This document shows positions 36,341 through 50,421 of a DNA stretch of 64,000 nucleotides, in pieces. The position numbers were made by a program, and so were the translations under genes. Within the stretch, counting starts at the first letter, position 1. Each line of letters begins with the position of its first letter. This stretch comes from Lepus europaeus (taxonomy: Eukaryota; Chordata; Mammalia; Lagomorpha; Leporidae): positions 24,298,001-24,362,000 of the forward strand of contig NC_084827.1 of assembly GCF_033115175.1 (NCBI RefSeq). Reading direction: 5' to 3'. The notes under the pieces were generated by a model, which worked only from the letters and a program-made list of their open reading frames with translations, was not told where the DNA came from and did not search any database.

Positions 36341-36541
36341 GAGCTTCAAAAGTGTATAGAAAAATATAATTGAAAGGTAAGTTTATTTTGGTGCAAAATT
36401 TTGAAATCTGTACATAGTTTTTTCATAATACACATTGCTCATAAAATTTTTGAAGACCACTCATATATATGCATTTATTTCAACTTTTTGCACCAAATTA
36501 GATTTTTTACATCCATTTTCCACAACCTTTTTGAATGCCCT
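36341..36541. mobile_element. Mariner-like MITE with terminal inverted repeats
   Basis: A roughly 200-bp unit whose ends are imperfect inverted repeats (about 30 bp: 'gagcttcaaaa...agaaaaat' at the left, complement of 'attttccacaacctttttga' at the right). An inner inverted pair, 'ttttggtgcaaaa' and 'ttttgcaccaaa', sits between them. Too short to encode a transposase. Assignment to a mariner-like group is from memory. Confidence 0.6.
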
Positions 36542-36902
36542 CAATTACTGCAGAAGTATTAAAGACACAACCATGTTGGCTATGATTATTTGTATGAAAC
36601 GTGTAAATATCATCTACTGAGTTACTTAAAACAACTTAGCTCTGTCATTTATCTTATTTTTCCTAGTAACTTTTTTCTAAAGTAATTCTGATTTTCACCA
36701 AGTTGACATGAAAAATATCTGCTGAATGAATGGATCTATTAATGGATCACATGAAAAGACAAGATTTACTGTCTATAATTGATGACTAAAATGTAATACA
36801 CACATTTTTAACATAATCTCTTACTGTAATATAGAACATATAACTAATGCCTTTAAAAATCCCACTTAGCTCCATAAAGTGAAATATTTACCATTGCAGT
36901 AA

Positions 36903-37041
36903 TTTTTTTAAATTTTATTAAATAAATATAAATTTCCAAAGTACAACTTTTGGATTATAGCAGCTTTTTCCCCCATAACCACCCTCCCAACCGCAACCAT
37001 CCCATCTCCCACTCCCTCCCCATCCCATTCTTCATCAAGAT
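36903..37041 (-). mobile_element. Short L1 3' end, antisense
   Basis: About 140 bp of the same L1 3'UTR as at 23165-23538: poly-T, 'tattaaataaatataaattt', 'ccaaagtacaacttttggat', C-rich tract, ending at 'ttcttcatcaagatt'. A strongly 5'-truncated insertion. Confidence 0.88.
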
Positions 37042-37358
37042 TCAATAATGTTTTTAATGTCACTGTCTTATAAAATCTTACACTGGGATTTTGGTAACAT
37101 TCTTGAATTTAAAAAAAAAAAGAGCAGAATGGAAGTCTTCTTTGCAAGATGTACTTAGTAAAATTTTCTTTAATCTTTGTAAAAACTGTGCTTAATCTTC
37201 TAACGAAGCAGAGGAGTCTTAGCCCCACACTGAGACTGTGAGTGAGTGACTCTAAACTCCGGGTCACCTGACTTATTTCACTTTCCTTTCACAAGTGACT
37301 TCGTAGATCTTGAGTCTCCCCACTTATCTGAGGCCAATACTATAAACCTGAGGGCTTT

Positions 37359-37494
37359 CATCCTCCACTGCCTTCCCGGGCCATAGCAGAGAGCTGGACT
37401 GGAAGAGGAGCAACCGGGACTAGAACCCAGCACCCATATGGGATGCCGTTGCAACAGGCGGAGGATTAACCAAATGCACCATGGCACAGGCCCC
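37359..37494 (-). mobile_element. CSINE fragment (head half)
   Basis: An antisense 5' half of a CSINE, from 'tcctccactgccttcccggg' to the head end 'accatggcacaggcccc'. The 3' half and tail are missing, so it was broken after insertion or copied from a truncated RNA. Confidence 0.85.
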
Positions 37495-37659
37495 AAATTT
37501 TGCTATTTTCTTAAATTCCAGAGAACCAAGTTACCAGTACCTGGTCAGGATTGGATATGAAGAATATGTTAACAACATAAGGTAAAAAGTTTCTGTACTT
37601 TGACATTCTGGAATTTTTTATACAACACATGCATTATTTGTTGCCTAATGCAGACACAG

Positions 37660-37830
37660 AGCACCTCTCAAACATTGTTGATGGTTATGTAAAGTGGTAT
37701 GGCCACTCTGGAAAACAGAATAGCACTTACAAAAGAAAACATTCACTTACCACATGACTGAGCAATTGCACTCTTGTGCATTTTCCCCAGAGAAATTAAG
37801 ACATACAGCTGCATAAAATCATGTACATTT
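37660..37830 (+). mobile_element. Old L1 ORF2 C-terminal remnant
   Basis: L1-like sequence: 'ttgttgatggttatgtaaag', 'ggtatggccactctggaaaa', 'tgactgagcaattgcactct', 'ttttccccagagaaattaag'. Diverged. Confidence 0.65.
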
Positions 37831-38129
37831 TGATTGCTTACTATATTCATGTAATTTTCTAGGTACTGACAGGTGCAGATTCTATGAATGGAAACATCTT
37901 TTGTCTACAATGAAGTGGGTATGTCTTGTGTTCAATGACATGATTTACAGTTAGAAAGGATAATTGTTAAGCATGTAAGAAGTATCCTGACGCAAAAATT
38001 AATTTGTCATATTTTCATCCTATTTCAGTATCAGTGGAAGGTGTTTTTTGCACTGTGATTTACACACACATACAATTCTGTTGTGAAGAAACATAAATAC
38101 CATTCTTAGTTCAAGTTTTCAAGCAGTAG

Positions 38130-38680
38130 ATTTAATCGACACTATAGACCAAATAGTATCTAACAGAAATCTACAGAACTTTTCATCCTACACTTGAAGA
38201 AAACACATTCTTCTCAGCAATACATGGAACTTACTATAGGAATGGCCACATACTAGGCAATAAAGCAAGTCTCAGCAAATTCAAAAGAATTAGAATCATA
38301 CGATGCAGCTTCTCAGACCACAGTGAAATGAAGTTGGAAATTAGTAACTCAGGAATCCCTAGAGCATAAGTAAACACATGGAGACTGAACAAAATGCTCC
38401 TGAATGAACACTGGGTCATAGGAGAAATCAAAAGAGAAATCAAAACTTTCTGGAAGTAAATGAGGATAACAGCACAACATATCAGAACTTATGGGATACA
38501 GCAAAAGCAGTGTTAAGAGGAAAGTTTATAGCAATAGGTGCCTACATCAAGAAATTGGAAAGGCACCAAATAAATGAGCTTTCAGTGCATCTCAAGGATC
38601 TAGAAAAACTGCAGCAAACCAGATCCAAATCTAGTAGGAGAAGAGAAATAATTAAAATCAGAGAAGAAATCAACAGGATT
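38130..38680 (+). pseudogene. L1 ORF2 internal fragment
   Basis: Sense ORF2 sequence without a 5' or 3' end of L1, covering the stretch between endonuclease and reverse transcriptase (compare 19030-19550). The open part 38510-38725 gives '[20 protein letters not shown]'. It ends abruptly at about 38680 without poly-A. Confidence 0.85.
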
Positions 38681-38832
38681 GAATCCTTCCCTTTAATTGT
38701 AAAAGTTGGAATTATTTCTTTTCTCTAGCACCAAGAACCGTTTTGCTGAATAATTTTCATCTATTTAGCAAAAATTAGTGCATAGATATGATTCTTTCTT
38801 AAGGTTTATTTTATTTATTTGAAAGGCAGAGT

Positions 38833-41800
38833 GGCTCTGATTGCTTGTGCTTCTGGGGTCTTTTCCTATGTCAATGTCTTACAGTTTCCGCAGTGTTTTA
38901 ATCTTTAGTAATTTGATGGTATCAGGTTGTTGTAGATTTAGATCCTTGATCCATTAAGAGTTGATTTTCATATAAGGTGTAATAATTCTGTTTCATAATT
39001 CTGCACATGGAAATCCAATTTTTCCGTCACAATTTGATGAAAAGACTGTCTTTTCTCTGAGGATTGATGCCATCTCTTTTGTCAAATATTAGTTGGTTAT
39101 AAATGAGTGGATTGATCTCTGGTATTTCTATTCTGTTCCATTGGTCTGTGTGTCTATTTTTGTGCCAGTACCAGGCTATTTGGATTATAACTTCCCTGTA
39201 GTATATTTTGAAATCTGATATTGTGATGCCTCTGGCTTTGGTTTTGTTGAAGATTACTTAACTATTCAGGGTCTCTTGCATTTCCACATGAATTTTAGCA
39301 TTGAAATTTTGGAGATCTCAGAAGAATGTGATTGGTATTTTTATTAGAATTGAATTTCATTTGTGAATTGCTATCATTAGTATGGATATTTTGAAGATAT
39401 TCTTCAAATCCACAAACATGGAAGATTTTTTTTCCATTTCTTAGTGCCTTCTTCTATTTCTTTCTTTAATGGTTTATAATTTTTATTTTAGAGATCATTC
39501 ACCTCATTGATTAAATTTATTGCAAGGTATTTAGGTTTCTTGTAACTATTGTGAATGGTACTGAACTTACAAGTTCTTTCTCAGCCATGGCATTATCTGT
39601 GTATACAAAGGCTGTTGATTTTTGTGTGTTAATTCTATGTCCTGCAACTTTAACAAACTTTCTTACGGGTTCTGATAGTCTGTTAGTGGAGTCCCTATCT
39701 ATAGAAACATGTCATCTGCAAACAGTGATAGTTTGACTTCCTCCTTCCTAATTTGTTTCCCTTTGATTTCTTTTTCTTGCCTAATGGCTCTGGCTGAAAC
39801 TTTCAGGGCTATACTGAATAGCAATGGTGAAAATGAGCATCCTTGTTTGGTTCCAGATCTTAGTGGAAATGTTTCCAACTTTTCCCCATTCAATATGAGG
39901 CTGTGTGTTTTTGATAAATTGCTTCCATACCCAATTTGCTTAGAATTTTCATCATAAAAGGATGTTCTATTTTATCAAATGCTTTCTCTGCATCTACTGA
40001 GATAATCATGCTTTTTTAAATATTTTAATGTGATATATCACATTTATTGATTTGCATATGTTAAAAAATCCCTGCATACCTGGGATAAATCCTTTGGTTC
40101 AGGTGACTGATCCTTCTGACAGATAGAGTTAGACAGTGAGGGAGAGAGACAGAGAGAAAGGTCTTCCTTCCATTGGTTCACCCCCCAAATGGCCACCACA
40201 CTTGGAGCTACGCCAATCCGAAGCCAGGAGCCAGGTGCTTCCTCCTGGTCTCCTATGCAGGTGCAGGAGCGCAAGCACTTGGACCATCCTCCACTGCCTT
40301 CCCGGGCCTTCCAGTCCACAGAGAGCTGGACTGGAAGAGGAGCAAATGGGACTAGAACCTGGCACCCATATGGGATGCCGGTGCTGCAGGCAGAGGATTA
40401 ACCAAGTGAGCCAAGGCGCCGGCCCCAATGTTTTGTATTTTTTGTGTGTGGTTTGATTCTGTTTATTTATTCTCAAATTTTTATTTTCTTTCCTCCTACT
40501 AATTTGAGGTTTGATTTATTGTTTTTCTAGGTCCTTGAGATGCAGTGAAATCTCATTTATTTGATGCCTTTCCAATTTCTTGATAAGCACTAATTGCTAT
40601 AAACTCTTCTGTTAATACTTCTTTTGTGGTATCCCATTAGTTTTGATATGTTGTATTGTTATCTTCATTCATTTCCAAAAATTTTTTATTTCCCTTTGAT
40701 TTCTTCTATCACCAAGTGTTTATTCTGGATCATGTTATTCAGTCTACATGTGCTTGCATATTTTTTAGAGATTCTTAAGCTGTTAATTTCCAACTTCATT
40801 CCATTGTAGTCAAAAAAGATACATGATATGATTTCAATTTTTTTAAATTTACTGAGACTTGCTTTATGGCCTAGCATATTCCATGCACTGAAATAAACAA
40901 TGTGTATACTTCCACTGTGGGATGAAATGCTATGTAGATATGTTAGGTCTATTTGGTGCATAGTGCCAATTATCTCTGTTATTATTTTGTTGATTTTCTG
41001 TCTAGCTGATCTAGAAGTCCCCCATTACTGTCGTATTCAAGTCTGTCTCCATTTAGATCCATTAACATTTCTTTTAAATAGCCAGGCACACTGGCATTGA
41101 GTGCATGTACATTTATTATGGTCACATCTTCCTATTGAATTGATACCTTAATTGTTACATAATGCCTTTCTTTGTCTCTTTTAACAGTTTTTGTGTTAAA
41201 GTCTAATTTGTCTGATATTAGGATGGCTACGACATCTCTTCTTTGGTTTCCATTAAGATGGAATATATTTTTCTATCCTTTAACTCTCAGTCTGGATACA
41301 TCTTTGATGGTGAGATATGTTTCTTCTAGGCAACAAATAGACAGATCTTGTTTTTTAAATCCATTCAGCCAGTCATTGGAGAACATAGTTTTTTTTGGTT
41401 GTTTGTTTGTTTGTTTTCCCCTCTGGTAAAAATATAAGAGCCACCACAGTCTCTACCGGTATCAAAAAAGTGCTTTCTCTCCACCAGTTGCCAGGTGCCC
41501 TTGTGGGGAGATGGGGAGAAATAAATGTGATTTTCTTTTACTGGATTAGGCAGGTACTCTGTCCCCTGCAAAACTCCAGACTATATTCAAAGACAGTGGG
41601 GTCTGCAAGGCTCTCCCTCAAGCTGTATCACCAGGAGTATGGGCTGCCACAGCCTACTCTCACCTCACTCTCCAAAGGTGGCATCTCCTCCAGCTCCCAG
41701 TTGTGGGGCATGTGTGCTCATTGCTGTGCATCCTCACCCCCTCATGCTGCTCCACGATGCCCCTCCTTTTTCTGTAGAATTTCCAATACAAACTGCTCTC

Positions 41801-41893
41801 CTACTCTACCCTGAAAATGCACTTCCTTTGCGTTTCTTCTGCTATTTTCCTTTGGTGAAAAGCAGCATATCTTTTCCTTATTCAGCCATCTTG
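38833..41893 (-). mobile_element. Antisense L1, internally deleted, interrupted by CSINE
   Basis: On the minus strand this reads as L1 from a 5' end near 41893 (complement of 'ttcagccatcttggaatt') through a 5'UTR-like part (about 41400-41893), endonuclease-region ORF2 sequence (about 40430-41400) and reverse-transcriptase-region ORF2 (38833-40118). The minus-strand frame at 39699-39893 includes '[20 protein letters not shown]' and ends with '[10 protein letters not shown]', the catalytic F-A-D-D motif of L1. ORF1 is missing, and about 550 bp of ORF2 (by comparison with 19600-20150) are missing where the CSINE at 40119-40426 sits. No 3' end is present. Confidence 0.82.
40119..40426 (-). mobile_element. 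CSINE at a deletion junction within L1
   Basis: An antisense CSINE: 'acagatagagttagacagtg', GA-rich tract, core, head ending 'agccaaggcgccggcccc'. I see no TSD; L1 sequence resumes on both sides but with a gap. Confidence 0.9.
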
Positions 41894-41934
41894 GAATTAT
41901 ATTTATCCTATATTCATTTCTTTACTTGTTGGCA

Positions 41935-42030
41935 TTTGCAAGTGGGGTGGAGTCAAGAGCAGGAGGTGCATATCAAACCCAGGTGTTTTGATATAGATGC
42001 AGAGATCTTAAACAGCATCTTAACTAGTAG
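41935..42030 (-). mobile_element. Diverged CSINE head fragment
   Basis: Resembles the antisense head of an older CSINE: 'tatcaaacccaggtgttttg', 'atatagatgcagagatctta' and 'aacagcatcttaactagtag'. Short and decayed. Confidence 0.5.
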
Positions 42031-42239
42031 TGTGCCAGGTATCCCTCACCCCTTAGGTAGAACAATGAACAGCTAAAGACAAACAGTAGGGTATCAGGGG
42101 CTTTCTGCAAATGGATGAATAGAGGAAGATTTCTGAGAAATATCACAATGCAACTAGGTCAGCTGCAGTGATTTGGATGCATGCAAGTGTGAATTTGTGT
42201 GATGGTTGTATAAGTAGCACTGTAGCTCTAAAATATCCA

Positions 42240-42470
42240 ATCAAAAGTTGTATAACTGAATATGTATTTAAAAATACTTAACGTTTGTGCGAGGGTATAT
42301 AAGATTTGTTGCTTGTTTAGGGCCCAGAATTTGGAGACAATACATTCTTCTGGGCCTACCAGCAAGAATAAAAGTTGTTTTCCTGTTAAGAGCCTTCATG
42401 TCCCTTGTCTCTGTCTTAGACACCCACGATGGTACAAAAGCCCATCCCCACTTGGCAAATTTTAATGCAC
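42240..42470 (+). other. LTR-like remnant (TATA box and poly-A signal)
   Basis: A 'gggtatataag' TATA-like element (about 42293-42303) is followed about 70 bases later by AATAAA (about 42367-42372) and then by a pyrimidine-rich 'tcccttgtctctgtcttaga' stretch, an arrangement typical of the R/U5 part of an LTR. No boundaries or TSD are visible and the family is not assigned. It could also be chance. Confidence 0.4.
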
Positions 42471-42769
42471 AGTCATTTTTACTCAGTAGAATATAGTCTT
42501 TATATCTCTTTACATCCTACAGTTCTAAAAAAGCCTGAATGACAATTCCCTCAAAATTTTATGTAATTTAAATTTAACCTAATGACATCAACTAAAAAAT
42601 GTGTTTCATTATATCTTATTCATTATTGAGCAAGAACAATCATACTCCTTACCACTGACCAAATATTTCACGCACTGAAGTAAGAAAGGCTAAAATTGAA
42701 GGCACTAACAATCTATGAGTCTGTTAATATTATATTGTTCTTAGATTTTTATATATAAAAAATAGATGT

Positions 42770-43105
42770 TGGATGGGTACTTGGTATAACAGTTAACCTT
42801 CTGTTTGAGATGTCCAACTCCCATATTAGAGCACCTGGGTGTGAATGCTGGCTCTCCATTCCAGCTTTCTACTAATGCACACCCTGGAAGGCAGCAGGTG
42901 ATAGCTCAAGTATTTAGGCTCCTACCACTCACCTGGGAGATCCAGATTGAATTCTTGGCTCCTGAATTAGCTTATCCCAGTTCTGACTGTTTCAGAAATT
43001 TGGGGTGTGAACAAGTGGGTGGAAGATGTCTGTCTTTCTTTCTGTCTCTATGTGTCTCTTTGTCTTTGAAATAAAATTTGTTAGATAAAGTAATTAAATA
43101 ATAAA
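42770..43105 (+). mobile_element. CSINE, older type
   Basis: Sense and diverged: 'gggtacttggtataacagtt' head, 'ctttctactaatgcacaccc', 'ggtgatagctcaagtattta' core, and a CT-rich tail with 'tctgtctctatgtgtctctt'. Confidence 0.78.
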
Positions 43106-43608
43106 GAGAACTCTGAAAGAAGCTTTTTACTTATCCTTGCACCTTCAGGTCCTAAACTCCAAACATTATGGCTACCAATTCAGATGGGATGGCTGGATTT
43201 AGATAGTAGTTTCCTATTTCAGAATAGTGAATTGAAAAATTACATATAAGTAGAGATTATTTAATGAATAAGATCTTAATATTAAGTATGGCTTATATTT
43301 CTTATATGTTTTATTAAGAAAACTTATTTTTGTAATAAATAAATGTAGTTTATATCACAACAAATCAATGTGGAAACACTATGCCATCACTCTGTATAAC
43401 CTTTGTTTTTTCATAAAGACACATAAGAGTTCATATTTTCAATACTGCTTGTATAGCCCAAATGGTTATCAGTTGGTACAGTGGCTAAATGCAAAACTTA
43501 TGTATTTGAGCCTTGTATTTGCTTAATAAAGACCATGTTTTCTTTTGTTTGATTTATAAGTAAAGTATAGAATATGCAATAAATTGCTCTTAATTGTGTA
43601 AAATTGAA
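43106..43608. other. Unassigned AT-rich non-coding sequence
   Basis: No gene or family recognised. It borders the TSD of the TPH2 retrocopy. Confidence 0.5.
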
Positions 43609-45232
<1,624 letters not shown>

Positions 45233-46272
45233 AATAAGAAAACTCTACTTGGTCCAACTAATGGACCCTAATTTGTATTATTCTAAGTTATCAGCAATTG
45301 CATTAAAGATTCGCCTTTATGGAGTCTTAACAAAATATTTCACTTAAAACTTTAGAATTGTTAAAAATCCACTGTCCCTTGATATTTGTATAACTTCACT
45401 TGTGGTACAAGTGCAGAGGCAGTTGGTAGAATGGACAGAGGTATAAGTCACTGTGTTTTACTGAGGAAACATAGAACAGCATTAATATTGTGCATAGCTT
45501 AAAAATGGTAAGAGAGTTCCTATTGCAAATGCTTCACAGGTGCTTCTATGTGGATTAAATACCTCACATGTATGCTAAGTGATACTGCAGAATAGACAGT
45601 GTATATCATTTCCCCTTACTACTTGCAACTTCATGTTTGCTTGTGACAGTATCACACTCTCCTAAGTTTAATTTATAGCTGTACCATTTTACAGACAAAG
45701 AAACAGTCACAGCAGTCAAGCAGCCTACCTGATTTCCAAACTATTTCATAGATCTTAAATATTTGAAAGCATATGCACTTGTGTCTACAGAAATGTGCTT
45801 TCATTGTATGGAAAGCATTTATGGCTTCAAATGTTGAAAAATGTTGGACAAATGACCACTTTTGCAAGATTAAATGAGCTCTAGATATAAGAAAATAAGT
45901 TTCTTACAATTTTAGTTTTAGTTTAAGTGTTTCTTGCCAGGAAGTAGCCTAAGTTTGTGGTTTTCATTTGTTTTACTTTTATTCACTTATATCTGAAAGA
46001 AACTATTTGCTGAGCCTTTCCTTAGATGTTAATTCTCATTTAACTAATGATCTTGTAACCCATGGAAAATAAGTGTAACTAGGACTTTCATATTCAAGAT
46101 GCTGGTATTATTTCATCTGCCCTCTTCTTTCACTACACATAGGTGTATATGCAATAAAACAGATTGACCAAAATTTTCAGATAATAGGTCACTTTATGTA
46201 ATTTCTGATTAAATTGGCATACTCACTTTCAATTCTGATTACTAAGTATCTTACTTAAAAATCTATTAACTT
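45233..46272. other. Unassigned sequence, possible MIR traces
   Basis: No gene recognised. Two weak antisense MIR-like patches ('ccattttacagacaaagaaa' near 45685; 'gttaattctcatttaactaa' near 46028) are too diverged to call. Confidence 0.4.
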
Positions 46273-46576
46273 GGGGCTGGCTTTGTGGCTTAGCGGGTCA
46301 AGCTACCATCTGCAATGCCAGCATCCCATATGGGCACTGGCTCTTGCCCCAATCTTTATCCTTTCTACTGGCCTGGGAAAAGTGGTGGAATATGGCTCAG
46401 GTGCTTGGGTCTCTACCGCCCACTTGGGAGACCTGGATGAAACTTGGCTCCTGGTTTCAGCCTGGCCCAACCCTGGACATTGGAGCCATCTTGGGAGTGA
46501 GCCAACAGATGGAAGATCTCTCTCTGCCTCTCCCTCTCTATAACTCTTTCAAATAAATAAACAATATTTTTTAAAA
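46273..46576 (+). mobile_element. CSINE
   Basis: A sense copy: 'ggggctggctttgtggctta' head, 'atatggctcaggtgcttggg' core, and a tail with 'caaataaataaacaatattt'. Confidence 0.87.
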
Positions 46577-46639
46577 ATCCACTAGCTTTTTCTTTCATGA
46601 AATTATAATGAGCAAAATTAAAATTGCATTTAATATAAT

Positions 46640-46830
46640 GACCTCCAGTTCTATTAATTTTGCTGCAAATGTCAGTATTTCATTCTTTTTATGAACAAAT
46701 AATATTCCACTGGGTATGTATACCACATAATCTTTACCCATGCATTCATCTATGACATCTAGGTTGATCACATACTTTGGTTATTGTGAATAGTACTGCA
46801 ATGAACATGACAGGATAAGAAAATGGAAAA
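46640..46830 (-). mobile_element. Old L1 ORF2 3'-end remnant
   Basis: The complement of the L1 ORF2 end/3'UTR: 'ttttgctgcaaatgtcagta', 'aataatattccactgggtat', 'ggttattgtgaatagtactg' followed by 'caatgaac'. A familiar mammalian L1 segment. Confidence 0.7.
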
Positions 46831-47039
46831 TGTTAATTGACTGATTGGATCAGCTTACACTGGAAATATGTGTTGAAACATTGCATGGCATTTCACAAAA
46901 TGCACTTCTATTGAACATTAATCAAAAATTTATTTTAAAGTTATACGTCTATTGATTTGAAACTAGTTATACACGTAGGTATAACCTTGGACACAGTTTT
47001 TACTGCTTATAAGGTTCAGCAAGTTTTTTTAACCAGGAT

Positions 47040-47400
47040 ACTTTTTTTAGAGCAGTTAAGTTCACAGCAAAATGAAAAGGAATCTATAGAGATTTCCTAT
47101 TTATCCCTTGCATAGGCATTTGCACAACCTCCCTCACTATGGATATCCCACACCAGACCAATACATTTGTCAGAACTGATGAAACTGCATCACCACCCAA
47201 AATCTGTATTTTACATTAGCACTCACTCTTAGTATCATATTTTGTGGGCTTGACAAATATATAATGACATGAATCTACAGTTATAGTATCATATAGAATA
47301 TCATCAATTCACAAAAAGTTCTCATTGCCCTGCCTATTCTTTCCCTTCCCCAACTCTGGTCTCTCAACTGCTATAAGTATCCATAGTCAGGTTTTTGTGT
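47040..47400. mobile_element. Old L1M-type 3' sequence
   Basis: Matches an ancient L1M non-coding segment: 'gttaagttcacagcaaaatg', 'cacaacctccctcactatgg', 'ccacaccagaccaatacatt', 'gggcttgacaaatatataat'. Orientation not assigned. Confidence 0.6.
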
Positions 47401-49220
47401 AAATATAACTTTTAAGCTCCATTGAATAAGGAAAAATTCCAAGTTGTGTAAATACTAGATTTTATAACATGATTTTAAAAAAATTTCACAATTTTATAAA
47501 TTTCCCTTCACAAATAGATCTGTTTCAGAATATACACCATATTTTATATAATACCTATTTTATTATCTGACAGCACAAATATGCATCACAAGCTTGAAGA
47601 CAATCAGCTAATTGATTTTTAAATGAATTTGGAAGCCTTTTTTGACACCTAAGGAATTCGATATTCTTACATTGTTTTCTTCTTTTAAAAATCCTGGAAT
47701 TAAATCTCATTTTAAACACGATGACAAACCCAATAGCTTAGTGAAAATAAACATGGACACAAGTTTTACCCTTCTGGTGGAAATCTGCCAAAAAAGCTTT
47801 CACTGGATAACAATCACTATAATTACAATAGCAACTGACAATGGCTTAAACATAACCCCCAAACACATCCTTTTAAAATTACAATGCTCTTAAACAATAA
47901 AATGCTCAAGGACAGGGTCATGAGTGAATGGTAAAAGCCAGAGTGACAAGAAAAGGGAAAACAGGTGGCCCACACAAAAAGAATACCACCAAACCTGCTG
48001 GGATAATTTAGATAATTTATTTTGTCCTTGAATTGTCAGGAATGTTTTAAATTTGACATATTTTGCTACCCTGTCTTATTTTACTTATAATTTTGGAAGG
48101 CTTTTCCATGAGTTAATATAATTAATTTGAAATTGGGCATTAATGGTGTTTCAATGTGACCCCATCTTTTATGTTACTTTGATTTATATTATTCCAAACT
48201 AACAATTAAACAAAATATTTTAAAGAAATTTTACAATTCTAGTAGTACATGTTTTATTAACCTAATATGTAGATACAGTCATTTTTCTTATTAAAATTAA
48301 CTCAGTCATTATTTATGGATATGAATATAAATGTAGTATGTATATAGGTATGCATATGTATCATACTTATATATACAGTCATTTATGTACAGAAATATAT
48401 ATACTGAGTAAATGAACATACATATTCTTAGAAATCTGAAGAAATGTAAAGAATGAATAACTGGATATAAGAATGTAAATTAGCAGGAACAAATTTTTGC
48501 TATACAAAACCCAAGATAAAAATTTCAGTAATGAGTAGTTTAAGCATTTGTTTATTGTCCAAGATTACAAATTGAATCATTGGTCTTTCTCGGAACAAAA
48601 ATAGCTTTGCTGGGTTATAGAACAATGTTTTGTATTTGTACTTCAAAATCGAATAATATCTGCTGTTTCTTCATGAATTCCTGAAGGAATTGATTTGTTC
48701 AAATGTTGCTTTGAAATAAGAAACTACAGTGTGAAAGTCATAGAATGGGATCAATGCCCTCAGTTAAGCAGTCAAATTGCTCAAAGTCTTGTTAGTATCC
48801 TCAAAATTCTGCCTTTCAACATCCTATTAAAATAAATGAAAAATATCAAAATAAAGAAAAAAGTTGACCTTATCAAAAGGAGAAATAATTGAATTCCACT
48901 TACTCTCTAGACCTTAGTAATTGAAATATTGTTTCATTTTATTTCTTTTCTTGTTCCATGAGTTTCTTCAAATGCAATCCTGTCTTTTCTGACATTCTAT
49001 CCTTTCCAGCTAAATTTTTAAATTTCTTACAAAAGAGTGCATTCCCAATTAATTTTAGCACATTCTGATTATTCACTTCATTATTTATTTTCCATATCAT
49101 TTGCATATACTAATTTATTATTTTAATTGATATTAATAAAATTTAGGAATCTCTCAGATCATCACAATTGTTATATTAAAACATATGTATTTATTGACAT
49201 TGAATTATTATTGTAAAATA
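47401..49220. other. Unassigned AT-rich non-coding sequence
   Basis: 1.8 kb with no gene recognised. A TA/TG-rich patch lies at about 48330-48410. The 83-codon ORF at 47642-47893 has no motif. Confidence 0.5.
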
Positions 49221-49570
49221 AAGGCATTGATTTTTTTTAAAATTCTATTTATTTATTTGAAAGGTAGAATTACAGACAGAGGGAGAGACAGATAGAAAGG
49301 TCTTCCATTCACTTGTTACTCCCCAAATGGCTGCTATGGCCGGAGCTGTGTTGATCTGAAGGCCCAGGAATCAGGAGCTTCCTCCAGTTCTCCGGTACAG
49401 AGGCCCAAGCATTTGGACCATCTTCTGCTGCTTTCCCAGGCCATAAGCAGAGAGCTGAATGGGAATAGGAGCAGCCAGGACAGGAACCAGTGCCTTTATG
49501 GGATTTTGGAACCACAGGCAGAGGCTTAGCCTACTAAGCCACAGCACCGGCCTCCAAGGCATTGATTTTT
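49221..49570 (-). mobile_element. CSINE with TSD
   Basis: An antisense CSINE at 49236-49555 (tail complement 'aaaattctatttatttattt', head ending 'agccacagcaccggcct'), flanked by a 15-bp perfect TSD 'aaggcattgattttt' (49221-49235 and 49556-49570). Confidence 0.92.
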
Positions 49571-50421
49571 AAAACAAAGTAATTTTTCTTTACCTTAGAA
49601 ATGTCAGAATAAATTCTATCAACACCTACAAAATTTTGATGAATGAAGATCAACTCTTAGAGAATTTAAGAGCAATTATTTCCAATATAGAAGTGTTCCT
49701 TGAATTTTAAAATAAGAGAAAAATCCATTTTGATAATTGAGTTTAAGTGTACTAAAAGTAGAAATACAAGCAATTCCTGAGAACATTTCAAATTACTTCC
49801 TATTAGTATCAATATGTTTACATACACTACAGGTACAGTTAGAGCTAGAGCTTACAATAGTCTTTCCTGTAATAAACACAAGCTAATTCTAAATCAGTTT
49901 CCAAACAAAGGTAGTACTGCCCCCTAGGGGCACTTTGGAAATTTGTTTGGTGTTTTTGGTTGTCACCATGACACAACATTATTGTGTATTAAACCTCTGC
50001 TCATAATTGTGTCCATCTAGAACATATCCCTCTTTTACATATAACAGAAGATTTTTTGCACAACTTTGATTAACACTAAGTTTTCAAGGAATGGGAACTA
50101 CTATTTAACTTGATTGAAGATGTATTGTTCAGAAATTTACCAGGTGTTACTTAGCATATTAGGAAATCACTTTGCCAACAATGTTACTGTTCTATATTTC
50201 GGCTGCCTTTAAAGACTTGTTAGTGTTACTGTTTGTCCAAGTATTATCCACCTGGCTAGTGTGGTAAATAGTTTTGCCAGAAATAGTTTTCCAAGAACAA
50301 ATATGCAAAACATAGTTTTAAGTCACAATATCAACATTTTAAGATCTTTACTCTTGTGTTGAATAACTGGAACCAAGTTTTAAGGGCAAGACTTCAAGAG
50401 ACCTTTTAAAAACTTGTGTAA
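49571..50421. other. Unassigned non-coding sequence
   Basis: No gene or repeat family recognised. Confidence 0.5.

Noticed and set aside
38130..41893. Single twin-primed L1 insertion
   Set aside because: The plus and minus pieces cover overlapping ORF2 sequence, whereas twin priming would split one copy without overlap.
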